A stretch of 6,369 nucleotides of DNA from SAR324 cluster bacterium (GTDB lineage: Bacteria; Bdellovibrionota; UBA2361; JAAZON01), in the NCBI GenBank assembly GCA_012797725.1, contig JAAZON010000391.1, forward strand, positions 1 to 6,369. The letters run 5' to 3'. Both the position numbers and the translations under genes were made by a program. Numbering within the stretch: position 1 is the stretch's first letter; each line of letters opens with the position of its first letter. The notes under the pieces are model-generated. The model did not search any database. It had not been told where the DNA came from and saw only the letters and a list, made by a program, of their open reading frames with translations. Below are positions 1 through 6,140 of this stretch, one piece after another.

Positions 1-751
1 GTCCTCCGGGAGCAATCGCATCTCGCGAATTTATAGCCAGATTAATCAGGATCTGCGCCATCTTACTTTCTTCAACTAAGGCAAAAAGTTTTTTCTCAGT
101 AACATGCCATTCCATCTCGAAGCGAGGTGAAATGGCTCCCCTTAGCAAGGTACATGTACGATTAATCAATGCCCCAAGTTCAACTGGTACCGATCTGTCA
201 GAAACCTCCAAACGTGAGAAATTCAAAATTTCCTGTGTAACAGTTGATGCGCGACGAGCTCCATCTTCTATGGCAGTTAATGATTCCACATGAGAACCAG
301 ACATTGGGAGTATTGTTTTCAGATACGTTATATGTCCAAGAATGCCAGTTAAAATATTATTGAAATCGTGAGCAACGCCTCCCGCCAACATTCCCAGAGT
401 CTCCAATCTTTGGGCATGGAAATTAATCATGTTCTCATCTTTAGATGAAGCACATAAAATTCTGCAAAGGCGATGCTTGTTTGAGCATTCGATGATTGAT
501 ATTTTGACAAGCAATTGACGACCAGTCACATTAATCAATTCGCTAACAAATTCTTTTTGTGCCCAATTGAAATCCTGCACAGCGGGCCAATAAGTCTTAA
601 TAGGAAAGCTGGCACATGACTCGCTATCCAAACCAAGCAACTGGCAAAACGCCATGTTAGCGTAAACACAGTCCAAACTAGCATTTAACAGGAAAATGGG
701 TTCCCCCCAAACGTCAATCGCTTCTCGTAGTTGTTTGCTTATTTCATCCAT
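1..751 (-). CDS. PAS-domain sensor histidine kinase, C-terminus cut by the window edge
   Basis: The 250 visible codons encode a sensor histidine kinase, which autophosphorylates on His and passes the phosphate to a response regulator. Residues about 8-100 look like a PAS-type sensor fold (GEPIFLLNASLDCVYANMAF, then CQLLGL). Residues about 113-185 are the HisKA dimerisation/phosphoacceptor domain, with H-box LAGGVAHDFNNIL and phosphoacceptor His128. The HATPase_c N-box follows (ILINLAINSRDAI, Asn241); the G-boxes lie beyond base 1. No membrane helix or signal peptide is visible, so it is probably cytosolic; the stimulus is unknown. The HDFNN H-box is typical of PAS-rich hybrid or stand-alone kinases, and a receiver domain could follow outside the window. 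Start: ATG at 751 has no Shine-Dalgarno, whereas in-frame TTG at 772 has GAGAGG 8 nt upstream; GTG at 757 is also possible. An in-frame TGA just upstream limits extension. It is transcribed divergently from the cold-shock gene. The family is certain, the partner and signal unknown. Confidence 0.93.
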   Translation of the reverse strand, partial: MDEISKQLREAIDVWGEPIFLLNASLDCVYANMAFCQLLGLDSESCASFPIKTYWPAVQDFNWAQKEFVSELINVTGRQLLVKISIIECSNKHRLCRILCASSKDENMINFHAQRLETLGMLAGGVAHDFNNILTGILGHITYLKTILPMSGSHVESLTAIEDGARRASTVTQEILNFSRLEVSDRSVPVELGALINRTCTLLRGAISPRFEMEWHVTEKKLFALVEESKMAQILINLAINSRDAIAPGG

Positions 752-763
752 ATACACTGATTT

Positions 764-795
764 AAGCAGCAAGCGGGCAGCCTCTCAAGCAGCAA
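764..795. repeat. 9-bp direct repeat around the kinase start
   Basis: AAGCAGCAA occurs at 764-772 and again at 787-795 (23 bp period). On the minus strand each copy reads TTGCTGCTT; the copies flank the GAGAGG Shine-Dalgarno candidate, and the downstream copy contains the alternative TTG start. It is probably a chance or slippage duplication. Confidence 0.4.
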
Positions 796-977
796 ATAAT
801 TGAGGGACAACCTCTTGATTTAATTAAGGGCAAATACTGAAAAGATACGAAATCAAAGAAATTGGCGCAAATTTACGATTTTTCTGGACTTAGATTTTGA
901 ATACATCATAAAATGATTGAAATCGGTATTTTAACTGCAGAATGAGTTTTTTCGCACCTTTTTTGGGATCCATTTCG

Positions 978-994
978 TCAGATTTGGAATCTGA
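978..994. promoter_or_regulatory. 17-bp perfect palindrome, possible operator
   Basis: TCAGATT-TGG-AATCTGA is a perfect 7+3+7 inverted repeat. It ends 15 bp before the first TATAAA box (1010-1015), so it would cover the -35 area of any promoter using that box. This position and symmetry suit a dimeric transcription factor site. It is followed by TTTTAT, so a weak plus-strand hairpin terminator is an alternative, but the stem is AT-rich and there is no upstream plus-strand gene visible to terminate. No known regulator is assigned. Confidence 0.45.
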
Positions 995-1009
995 TTTTAT
1001 GGTGTGTCG

Positions 1010-1052
1010 TATAAACCTGTATTCTGGGCAGTTTATTGATTAGTTGTATAAA
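1010..1052 (+). promoter_or_regulatory. Candidate -10 boxes for the cold-shock gene
   Basis: Two TATAAA hexamers lie upstream of the cold-shock gene, at 1010-1015 and 1047-1052, inside the near-repeats GTATAAACCT and GTATAAAACCT. Neither has a good -35 at 16-18 bp. Initiation from the second would give a leader of about 100 nt, from the first about 140 nt; long leaders are usual for cold-shock mRNAs. They are assigned by position and -10 similarity only. Confidence 0.35.
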
Positions 1053-1107
1053 ACCTTTCAGCTCAGATGGGCACAAGGAAGCCTGCAGGATATACCGACT
1101 GCCCGCT

Positions 1108-1129
1108 AAAGAGAAGTGTTTTTCTCTTT
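1108..1129 (+). promoter_or_regulatory. Leader hairpin before the cold-shock gene RBS
   Basis: AAAGAGAA (1108-1115) and TTCTCTTT (1122-1129) form a perfect 8-bp stem with a 6-nt GTGTTT loop, extendable by one U-G wobble. It ends 14 nt before the AAGGAG Shine-Dalgarno. Structured, temperature-responsive 5' leaders are known for cspA-type mRNAs, so this may tune stability or translation. The element does not match any named motif that I recognise. It has no useful T-run after it and is unlikely to be a terminator. Confidence 0.45.
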
Positions 1130-1159
1130 GCTGGTAATTTTAGAAGGAGTTGGAAGTAT

Positions 1160-1513
1160 ATGTCGGAAACTCACAAGGGTGTTGTCAAGTGGTTCAATGA
1201 CGCTAAAGGATTTGGCTTTATTGAGAGTGCTGAAGGTGATGTGTTTGTTCACTATTCCGCAATCGAGTGGGAAGGCTTCAAGACCTTGAAAGATGGTGAA
1301 GAAGTTGTCTACAAAGTTGAGAAGGGGCCCAAGGGTCTTCATGCAAAAGAAGTCAAAAGATTAAAAGCTCCCACATCACAAGGAGCTGAGAAGCCTAAAG
1401 GACTTGCAGCGTCAATTGAGAAAGAAATCACGAGCGACAATCAGGAAATTGAGACTGATATTTCTGTTGAAGTATCAGACGAAGCAATCACAAGCGCAGA
1501 AAAATCTGCTTAA
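1160..1513 (+). CDS. Cold-shock domain protein with acidic C-terminal extension
   Basis: This 117-residue protein has an N-terminal cold-shock domain (about residues 5-68), a small OB fold that binds single-stranded RNA/DNA and in this family melts mRNA secondary structure or acts as an antiterminator. It carries the opening [18 protein letters not shown]1 KGFGFI (residues 16-21) and RNP2 VFVHY (28-32). Classical Csps are about 65-75 residues; the extra C-terminal 48 residues are Lys/Glu/Ser/Thr/Ala-rich, acidic towards the end, and probably disordered. Start: ATG at 1160 has AAGGAG 10 nt upstream, and the domain begins immediately after it. An in-frame ATG at 1067 would add 31 non-homologous residues with no ribosome site, so I rejected it. 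The TAA overlaps the rlmN stop on the other strand by 4 bp (TTAA), and no terminator is visible between the two genes. Family confident; cold induction not shown. Confidence 0.93.
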   Translation: MSETHKGVVKWFNDAKGFGFIESAEGDVFVHYSAIEWEGFKTLKDGEEVVYKVEKGPKGLHAKEVKRLKAPTSQGAEKPKGLAASIEKEITSDNQEIETDISVEVSDEAITSAEKSA

Positions 1514-2673
1514 GTTCCTTCTTGGAAATTTCTTCTGGGGCGGAGAGAGCCGGAGTCGCGATTTATAGCCGTGGCAAGCTGTCCGCACGCCGCATTAATG
1601 TCCTGCCCCTTTGACCAGCGAATAGTAACGTCAATTCCCTTTGAACAAAGTGTCCGATACCATCTATCTACCTCGTTCTTGCTCGGACTTTTGAAAGCGA
1701 GCCCTGCATTTTCGTTATATGGGATCAAATTGACCTTGCAAGGTATGCCGTGAAGCAACTTAGGAAGCATCTTCAGGTCTTCTTCTTTATCATTTACACC
1801 TGCAATCAAAACATATTCAATTGTGATCTTCCTTCTGCCACTTAGCGGATAGTTCTTAAGAGCTTCCAATAACTCCTCTATTGGATATTTCTTGTTTATT
1901 GGCATTATAGAACTTCGCACCTCATTGGTAGTCGCATTCAATGAAACCGCAAGACTAGCTAGGTACCCATCTGAGGACAAGTCCTTTATAGCTGGCACCA
2001 AGCCCGCTGTAGAAACAGTGATCTTTCTTGGAGGTATTGATAGTCCATAATGACTCGTTAGGATCTTCAGGGCCTTCTTAACATTCTTAATATTATGAAG
2101 AGGCTCTCCCATCCCCATAAATACTATATTCTGAAATTCATCCCCAAAGCTCTTTGAATCTTCTATCACGCCTAAGACTTGACGAACCATCTCTGAGGCA
2201 TTCAAGTTTCTAATAAAGCCCATCATACCGGTACGACAAAAAGCGCATTTCATCGCGCATCCTACCTGCGATGAAATGCAAAGTGTGGTACGACGCGTTT
2301 GCTTTACTATTACAGACTCAACAGCATCCCCTTTATCCATCTCAAAGAGGTACTTTCTGCTTCCATCCTGACTTAGTTCTCGTTTTAGAATAGGTATTTG
2401 CCGGAATTCAAAATACTCTGCTAACTTTGGTCGCAGATCCTTTCCAATATTTAGCATTTCAGAAAAATCCCGACTCTGTTTTTTATAAACCCAATCATAG
2501 AGCTGCCTAGCTCTATAGGATGGCGTTTCGAACTCCTCTTCGAGTATCTGCCCAAGTTCTTCAATTGGAAGTTCAAAGAAATCTTTAGTGGTCAAAGCTT
2601 TCTCATAACTCGGGGAAGAAAAAGTTAGTTTCAACTTTTGCTGTATCTGGCCCATCAGAGCCATGAACTGCAT
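1510..2673 (-). CDS. rlmN: Dual-specificity RNA methyltransferase RlmN (radical SAM)
   Basis: RlmN methylates C2 of A2503 in 23S rRNA, and A37 of some tRNAs, supporting translational fidelity. Numbered from ATG 2673 (387 aa), the N-terminal domain covers about 28-100 ([26 protein letters not shown]). The radical SAM core has the 4Fe-4S motif CAMKCAFC (Cys139/143/146), preceded by the conserved Cys132 in [12 protein letters not shown]-contacting [10 protein letters not shown] is at 185-194, STAGLVP at 221-227, and methyl-carrying Cys363 lies in AACGQL. All catalytic cysteines of the family are present. Start: ATG 2673 overlaps ndk by 71 bp and gives an unusually long N-terminus. TTG at 2595, 8 nt past the ndk stop, would give 361 residues beginning TTKDFFEL, closer to the family. 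ATG 2655 is intermediate. The first 26 residues are therefore doubtful. It lies directly downstream of ndk and is probably co-transcribed and translationally coupled. Confidence 0.96.
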   Translation of the reverse strand: MQFMALMGQIQQKLKLTFSSPSYEKALTTKDFFELPIEELGQILEEEFETPSYRARQLYDWVYKKQSRDFSEMLNIGKDLRPKLAEYFEFRQIPILKRELSQDGSRKYLFEMDKGDAVESVIVKQTRRTTLCISSQVGCAMKCAFCRTGMMGFIRNLNASEMVRQVLGVIEDSKSFGDEFQNIVFMGMGEPLHNIKNVKKALKILTSHYGLSIPPRKITVSTAGLVPAIKDLSSDGYLASLAVSLNATTNEVRSSIMPINKKYPIEELLEALKNYPLSGRRKITIEYVLIAGVNDKEEDLKMLPKLLHGIPCKVNLIPYNENAGLAFKSPSKNEVDRWYRTLCSKGIDVTIRWSKGQDINAACGQLATAINRDSGSLRPRRNFQEGT

Positions 2674-3013
2674 TTAATTGAATACTCTCGCCGTAATCAG
2701 CTCGGATTGTGCCAGGAGCCGCTTTCTTTGGATCGGTGGCACCCATTATCTCTCGATTCTTGTTAATAGCATTTTCCCCTTCCAAGACAGAGACTAAGAT
2801 TGGGCCACTGCACATATATTCAACAAGTTCACTATAAAATGGTCGCTCTTTATGCACTGCATAAAATTGTTGAGCTTGAGCTGTGCTCAATTTAAGCATC
2901 CTACATGCAATTATTTTTAACCCACCGTCTTCAAAGCGGCTTAAAATTTTACCTATTAAATTCTTTGAGACTGCTTCTGGTTTGATTATTGATAAAGTTC
3001 TTTCGACTGCCAT
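2603..3013 (-). CDS. ndk: Nucleoside diphosphate kinase
   Basis: Ndk moves the gamma-phosphate of an NTP (usually ATP) to other (d)NDPs through a phosphohistidine intermediate, balancing cytosolic nucleotide pools. The 136-residue length fits the family. It shows the N-terminal [12 protein letters not shown] with Lys11, the ERPFY segment (56-60), [17 protein letters not shown] (92-108, Arg104), and NAVHGSDG with catalytic His117. All of the active-site residues I can check are present. Start: ATG 3013 has AAGGAG followed by a 7-nt spacer (TGAATA region), which is strong. The C-terminus (TNFFFPEL) is normal in length. The gene has its own promoter at 3044-3072 and is first of a two-gene unit with rlmN, whose longest reading overlaps it by 71 bp. 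Confidence 0.97.
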   Translation of the reverse strand: MAVERTLSIIKPEAVSKNLIGKILSRFEDGGLKIIACRMLKLSTAQAQQFYAVHKERPFYSELVEYMCSGPILVSVLEGENAINKNREIMGATDPKKAAPGTIRADYGESIQLNAVHGSDGPDTAKVETNFFFPEL

Positions 3014-3043
3014 TATTCATCTCCTTTTTTATTTCGGAGGGCA

Positions 3044-3072
3044 ATATTACCTTCTATAAAAATTTATGACAA
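3044..3072 (-). promoter_or_regulatory. Sigma70-type promoter for ndk-rlmN
   Basis: On the minus strand TTGTCA (3072-3067, 5/6 to the -35 consensus) is followed by a 17-bp AT-rich spacer and TAATAT (3049-3044, 4/6 to -10). Transcription would start near 3037, leaving a leader of about 24 nt with the AAGGAG Shine-Dalgarno just before ATG 3013. Spacing and position are ideal. The rest of the 183-bp gap to lysA shows no terminator hairpin for lysA that I can support. Confidence 0.6.
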
Positions 3073-3196
3073 GCAAGTGCTGAAAAAGGATAAGAAATAG
3101 CCTGCGACTGCATAGCCTCTGCAGAAGCGCCTAACCTGCTTATTTCAATCCCATACATCGGCAAAAGGATGGATTTAGGGGAACAGTTGCTGCAAA

Positions 3197-4420
3197 TTAA
3201 AAAATCTCGTTCCTCCAAAGATCTTCAAAAGAGTCTCTCTGACGAATCAGCTTAAATGTGCCATCTTTCATCAACATTAGTTCTGCAGGAAGTCTTCTGG
3301 CATTATATCTTGAAGCCATTGACATCCCGTAAGCACCTGCATCATGAATCATAAGATATTCGCCAGGATTAGGCCGACTAATTGAGCGTTTTTTTGCAAA
3401 GTAGCAGCCACTCTCGCAGACTGGACCCACTATGTCCGCCTCAATGAGATTTCTAGACTCCGAGTTCTCGACCAAAAGATCGATCTTATGAAAAGCATCA
3501 TATAGAGCAGGCCTAATCAAATCATTCATTCCAGCATCTGTAATGATGAAATGATTTATACCATTTCTCTTTAAATAAAGGACTCTTGTGATTAATACTC
3601 CAGCTTCCGACATCAAGAATTTTCCTGGCTCCACTATTATACTGTATGGAAGCCCCTCAAGAAGTTTTTTTAGCATCTTCCCATATGCCTCTAAATCCAG
3701 TTGTTCGTAGTGCCCCGAAAATGAGACTCCTAAGCCTCCGCCAAAATCAAGAGTCTGAATCTTAGCCCCTTCTTTTTCCAACGACGATGCAATCTTGACA
3801 ATTTTTGCATAAGCTTTTTGAAAAGGTTTTATATCTGAGATCTGAGAACCAATATGGCAATCAAGTCCCATCAAGTTCAGAGAATTTGATTGTTTAACAT
3901 AGGCCCATATTTCAGGAATCCCTTCTTCAGCAATGCCGAACTTGCTTGTCTTAAGTCCTGTGCAAATATAGGGATGAGCTTGAATTGAAATATCCGGATT
4001 GATTCGAAATGAGATTGGTGCAATTTTTTTTAGTTTTGATGCAATTTCCTCTATCACCTTCAATTCGGCAATCGATTCAACATTAATAAGGCGCACACCC
4101 TTACTGAGTGCCAATTCTATTTCATCAGATGATTTGGCAACCCCAGAAAAAACTATCTTTGACCCTTCAAAGCCTGCCTTTAATACCCGCAGTATTTCCC
4201 CTTGGGACACTACATCAAATCCTGCACCGAGATCCCCAAAACCCTTGAGAATCGCCATGTTGCCATTTGCTTTCACGGCATAGCATATGGAGGCATCAAG
4301 ACCACTCAAAGCCTTCGACAGAGCACCAAACTGTTTCCTCATAATATCTTCAGCATACACATAAAGAGGAGTGCCAAAGTCTTCAGCGAGATTAGTCAAG
4401 AGCTTTCTGTCAAATACCAT
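3197..4420 (-). CDS. lysA: Diaminopimelate decarboxylase
   Basis: LysA decarboxylates meso-diaminopimelate to L-lysine, the last step of DAP-route lysine synthesis, using pyridoxal phosphate. The 407 residues match the usual length of a fold-type III (alanine-racemase-like) decarboxylase. The N-terminal barrel has PLP lysine Lys50 in CYAVKANGN, DLGAGFDVVSQGE (63-75), His189 in CHIGSQ, and the phosphate-binding glycines GGGLG (227-231). The substrate segment reads EPGK (264-267), where many homologues have EPGR. The C-terminal beta domain supplies CESG (335-338) from the partner subunit, and AGAYGMSMASRYNARRLPAEL (361-381) including Tyr364. CESG and the Lys-type ending favour LysA over ornithine/arginine or carboxynorspermidine decarboxylases. 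Start: ATG 4420 has GAGGA 9 nt upstream and GGA immediately adjacent. It sits 183 bp upstream of ndk in the same direction; the promoter between them argues for separate transcription. It appears intact. Confidence 0.96.
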   Translation of the reverse strand: MVFDRKLLTNLAEDFGTPLYVYAEDIMRKQFGALSKALSGLDASICYAVKANGNMAILKGFGDLGAGFDVVSQGEILRVLKAGFEGSKIVFSGVAKSSDEIELALSKGVRLINVESIAELKVIEEIASKLKKIAPISFRINPDISIQAHPYICTGLKTSKFGIAEEGIPEIWAYVKQSNSLNLMGLDCHIGSQISDIKPFQKAYAKIVKIASSLEKEGAKIQTLDFGGGLGVSFSGHYEQLDLEAYGKMLKKLLEGLPYSIIVEPGKFLMSEAGVLITRVLYLKRNGINHFIITDAGMNDLIRPALYDAFHKIDLLVENSESRNLIEADIVGPVCESGCYFAKKRSISRPNPGEYLMIHDAGAYGMSMASRYNARRLPAELMLMKDGTFKLIRQRDSFEDLWRNEIF

Positions 4421-4453
4421 TCCTATTTGTCCTCAATTTACAAATCAGGTATT

Positions 4454-4481
4454 TTTTTAACAGAAGAGACAGATTTTGCAA
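4454..4481 (-). promoter_or_regulatory. Weak candidate promoter for lysA
   Basis: Minus-strand TTGCAA (4481-4476), a 16-bp spacer and TAAAAA (4459-4454) give 4/6 matches at each hexamer, about 30 nt before the lysA ribosome site. This is the best pairing in the 80 bp between lysA and the preceding truncated reading frame, but AT-rich DNA yields such matches easily. Confidence 0.27.
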
Positions 4482-4502
4482 ATGTTGACTTATTTATGAG
4501 AA

Positions 4503-4688
4503 TTATTTGATCCCATGCTTCTCAAGCCGCAACTCGATGGCGTCGGCAACTTGGCGAGGAAGAAGAGACATAGGCGTCCAAGCGATCCTTTCAATAATCA
4601 TTGCGCAATCGTCAAACGGACGAACGACTTCGCTAAATGCAAAGCGATCAAAAAGGGCGACTGTTGCGAGTTCATCAACAGGGTAATG
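4503..4688 (-). pseudogene. 3' end of an unidentified truncated gene
   Basis: An open minus-strand frame from about 4697 to the TAA at 4505-4503 reads like genuine protein: ATVALFDRFAFSEVV, then RPFDDCAMIIERI, AWTPMSLLPRQ, and the ending VADAIELRLEKHGIK. Composition is balanced, and the local GC (around 50% by eye) is higher than in the flanks. It has no good start codon or ribosome site, and two TAG codons close it at 4703-4698. That is exactly where the plus-strand transposase remnant becomes recognisable. I infer that a gene lying upstream of lysA on the same strand lost its 5' part to insertion or deletion, leaving about 60 codons. I do not recognise the family. The plus-strand reading of the same bases (Arg/Lys/Cys-rich, from ATG 4515) looks like antisense shadow. 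Confidence 0.4.
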
Positions 4689-5155
4689 TCTTTGTTTCTA
4701 CTACTTGAAGGCATTTCTCAGTCCAGATCCAGAGCATAAAAAAAGAATGATAATGCCCAGATCAAGCAGAAGAATCGAACTCATGAGGGAAATCATCTTG
4801 TCAAAATGCGAATAGATAATTCTGAACTAAGCGAAGCTTTAAATGAGATTCCAAAGGACAAACTCTCAGTATTTCGGAATTTATTCTTCCCAACACGGAA
4901 GATAATATCAAAGGTTCAGGCTAAGGATGTTGCTTACAAAGCCTACGACCAACCTCGTACCCCCCTCTGACCAGAGTGCTTTTGTATCGCCTTTTGTCTC
5001 AGATGAGGAAAAAAAAAGGCCTCCAATTACTTGATTCTTCCACTAATCCTATGAAACCTCGGAAGCAGCTAAGCTCTTCCTTACGACAGGTACTTAGGTA
5101 TGCTTATGAAACACAAAATTATGATTTCTCACCTGCCTCCTCCCCCCTTCGGTAA
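4662..5155 (+). pseudogene. Degraded rve/DDE integrase-type transposase, C-terminal half
   Basis: Read across lesions, this stretch gives EFINRVMSLFLLLEGISQSRSRA, a stop, then KKNDNAQIKQKNRTH, SVFRNLFFPTRKI, and KAYDQPRTPLTRVL, LLDSSTNPMKPRKQLSSSLRQ. From family knowledge this follows the order of integrase-core transposases (IS481/ISNCY-like): DNGxEFIN, EGI.xTRSRPYKKNDNAxVEQKN, the xLxNLFxPxxKL block, YDxPRTPxxRLL, then a LNPxxLRxQI tail. Lesions: the 5' half (first catalytic Asp) is absent; the second-Asp region is corrupted; TAA 4737-4739 replaces the usual Tyr codon in SRPYKKND; the catalytic Glu of NDNAxVEQ is Lys (AAG); and one C appears lost from the run at 4960-4965, moving the reading into another frame that ends at TAA 5153-5155. 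No terminal inverted repeats or target duplication were found. The left edge is uncertain (4640-4670). It cannot be active. Confidence 0.8.
5009..5017 (+). repeat. A9 homopolymer inside the transposase remnant
   Basis: Nine consecutive A read AAA AAA AAA (Lys-Lys-Lys) in the downstream frame of the transposase remnant. Runs like this are prone to slippage, and some insertion sequences use A-runs for frameshifting; here the gene is already dead. The reading frame appears uninterrupted across it. Confidence 0.5.
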
Positions 5156-5201
5156 CATCGAATTGTGACTCTCTAAGTATTGTGCGAAGGTAATGAAGTT
5201 A

Positions 5202-5230
5202 TTCACTGCTTAAAAATAATTGCCAGTAAT
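5202..5230 (+). promoter_or_regulatory. Weak candidate promoter for the membrane protein gene
   Basis: TTCACT (5202-5207), a 17-bp spacer and AGTAAT (5225-5230) give 4/6 matches each, 22 bp before the ATG at 5253. The 97 bp between the transposase remnant and this gene hold nothing else clear, and the ribosome site is poor (only AGAG/AAAAGA purines). Confidence 0.25.
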
Positions 5231-5252
5231 AAAATGATAGAGAATTAAAAGA

Positions 5253-5985
5253 ATGAATGAACGGCTGATTTCAAGGGGCTTGTATTTTGATCTCTTCGCA
5301 TTTATTGGAAACATAGTAATTGTCCCCCCTCTGATAGAAATGGCAGCTAACCCCAATGGCTTTAGCCGCTTTTTTGGATTTGCTCTTATCGCTGCGGCCC
5401 TAGCCTATGCATTGGGATTAACATTAAAATCAGCCACTCTTCGCGCGCGGCTTTACCAAGAAGTAGAAGAGCCCGAACCAGCCTTCTTTTGGTATTTTCT
5501 TCTTTTCGTTTTGTCTGTGATGCATTGGGGGCTTTTCTTAACATGTTTCTCCATAGGCATGGAGAGCCTGGGGATTTCCCTTGCGGAAGCAGGCCCATTT
5601 GGAATCACTATCTTCTTCATCGGTGGTTCTATCCCTACCACGCTTACCTTAGTTGCAGTTCTTCCTTCAGAGAATCAAAAAAACATGCAATCAAGGACAG
5701 CTTCGATCAAGGAAAGAATTGGCGATTGCCTGCTTTTTTTTGGCACTAATGGTTATCTTTGCCCTGTGGGAAGGGCTTTTTGTTCAGGCTCTGATTGGTA
5801 AAGGAAGTGATAATATTTTTAAGAGGATTTTGTTGACTATTCTTGTAACAGTACCTTTTGCGATGTTTTATCTGGCTCCTCGCATACCGTTTCTTGTTGA
5901 AGATTACAAAAAGAGAAGCACCTGGATCCAAATTTTTCTTGTTGTAGCTCCATTGGCTTATCGGTTGATCATGCCTGATATATAG
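5253..5985 (+). pseudogene. Multi-pass membrane protein split by a frameshift at a T8 run
   Basis: From ATG 5253 the first frame encodes 182 residues ending at TGA 5801, but after residue 162 (about 5741) its sequence turns unlike a membrane protein (GTNGYLCPVGRAFCSG). The next frame continues hydrophobically (LALMVIFALWEGLFV) to TAG 5985. Removing one T from the run at 5734-5741 joins them into 243 residues with about seven predicted helices: roughly 11-30, 37-58, 79-103, 113-137, 156-180, 189-211 and 222-238. Charged loops occur at 59-77 (RARLYQEVEEPEPA) and 139-157. I do not recognise the family; there is no transporter or enzyme signature. It has a weak ribosome site and stands alone between a transposase remnant and a GIY-YIG gene. 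It could be a decaying gene, a phase-variable gene now OFF, or a sequencing error. If translated as written, the product would lose its last helices. Confidence 0.75.
5734..5741 (+). repeat. T8 homopolymer at the frameshift point
   Basis: Eight consecutive T (CTG CTT TTT TTT GGC) mark the point where the coding signal moves from the first to the second frame. Seven T would give CTG CTT TTT TTG GCA CTA, restoring one open frame. Length change in such a run by replication or transcription slippage would switch the full-length product on or off. Confidence 0.7.
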
Positions 5986-6140
5986 TGCTTGGTGTAATTT
6001 ATATTTGGATTTATCACCATGGGCGAGAGCCTTTTTATCATAGCTTGGGATATAGGGCAGTGACTTAGATAAAGGACACCTTCTGTGTCGATATTAAGAA
6101 ACTTTTGTTTCAAATTCTCGATTATATAAGCATTAAGTAT

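Larger units (their letters stand above)
752..1159. other. Divergent intergenic control region (kinase / cold-shock gene)
   Basis: This stretch of about 400 bp separates the start codons of the kinase (minus) and the cold-shock gene (plus) and holds no convincing gene. It contains a perfect palindrome (978-994), two TATAAA boxes (1010-1015, 1047-1052), a leader hairpin (1108-1129) and the AAGGAG Shine-Dalgarno of the cold-shock gene (1144-1149). On the minus strand a weak promoter for the kinase can be drawn: TTGCGC (865-870), 17-bp spacer, TATCTT (842-847). The remainder is AT-rich with no further structure that I can support. Confidence 0.7.

Noticed and set aside
1067..1159. N-terminal extension of the cold-shock ORF from ATG 1067
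   Set aside because: No Shine-Dalgarno before 1067, the 31 residues are unlike any Csp N-terminus, and ATG 1160 has a strong AAGGAG site right before the domain.
3088..3130. Repeated GGCTAT/GCAG elements between lysA and ndk as a terminator
   Set aside because: They are short direct repeats with a CTGCAG palindrome, but no stable stem followed by a T-run on the minus strand.
3619..3630. EPGK instead of EPGR in LysA as a disabling change
   Set aside because: The substitution is conservative and every other catalytic element is intact; I cannot claim loss of activity from it.
4202..4510. Plus-strand ORFs over lysA, ndk and rlmN
   Set aside because: They are antisense to strongly conserved enzymes and show no domain or ribosome site.
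4515..4739. 74-residue plus-strand ORF as an independent gene
   Set aside because: Its second half is the transposase remnant read up to an ochre mutation; its first half is Arg/Lys/Cys-rich and is better explained as antisense of the minus-strand fragment.
4808..4970. 54-residue ORF starting ATG CGA ATA GAT as a small gene
   Set aside because: The same frame extends upstream into NDNAQIKQKN and the residues match the middle of the integrase-type transposase, so the ATG is internal.
5728..5745. Programmed -1 ribosomal frameshift at the T8 run
   Set aside because: Joining the two frames needs a net +1 shift (or loss of one base), not -1, and no stimulatory structure is evident.
5653..5985. 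110-residue ORF as a separate membrane protein
   Set aside because: Its first 25 residues are polar and out of frame with the membrane protein's coding signal; the hydrophobic part is the continuation of the 5253 gene after the T8 run.
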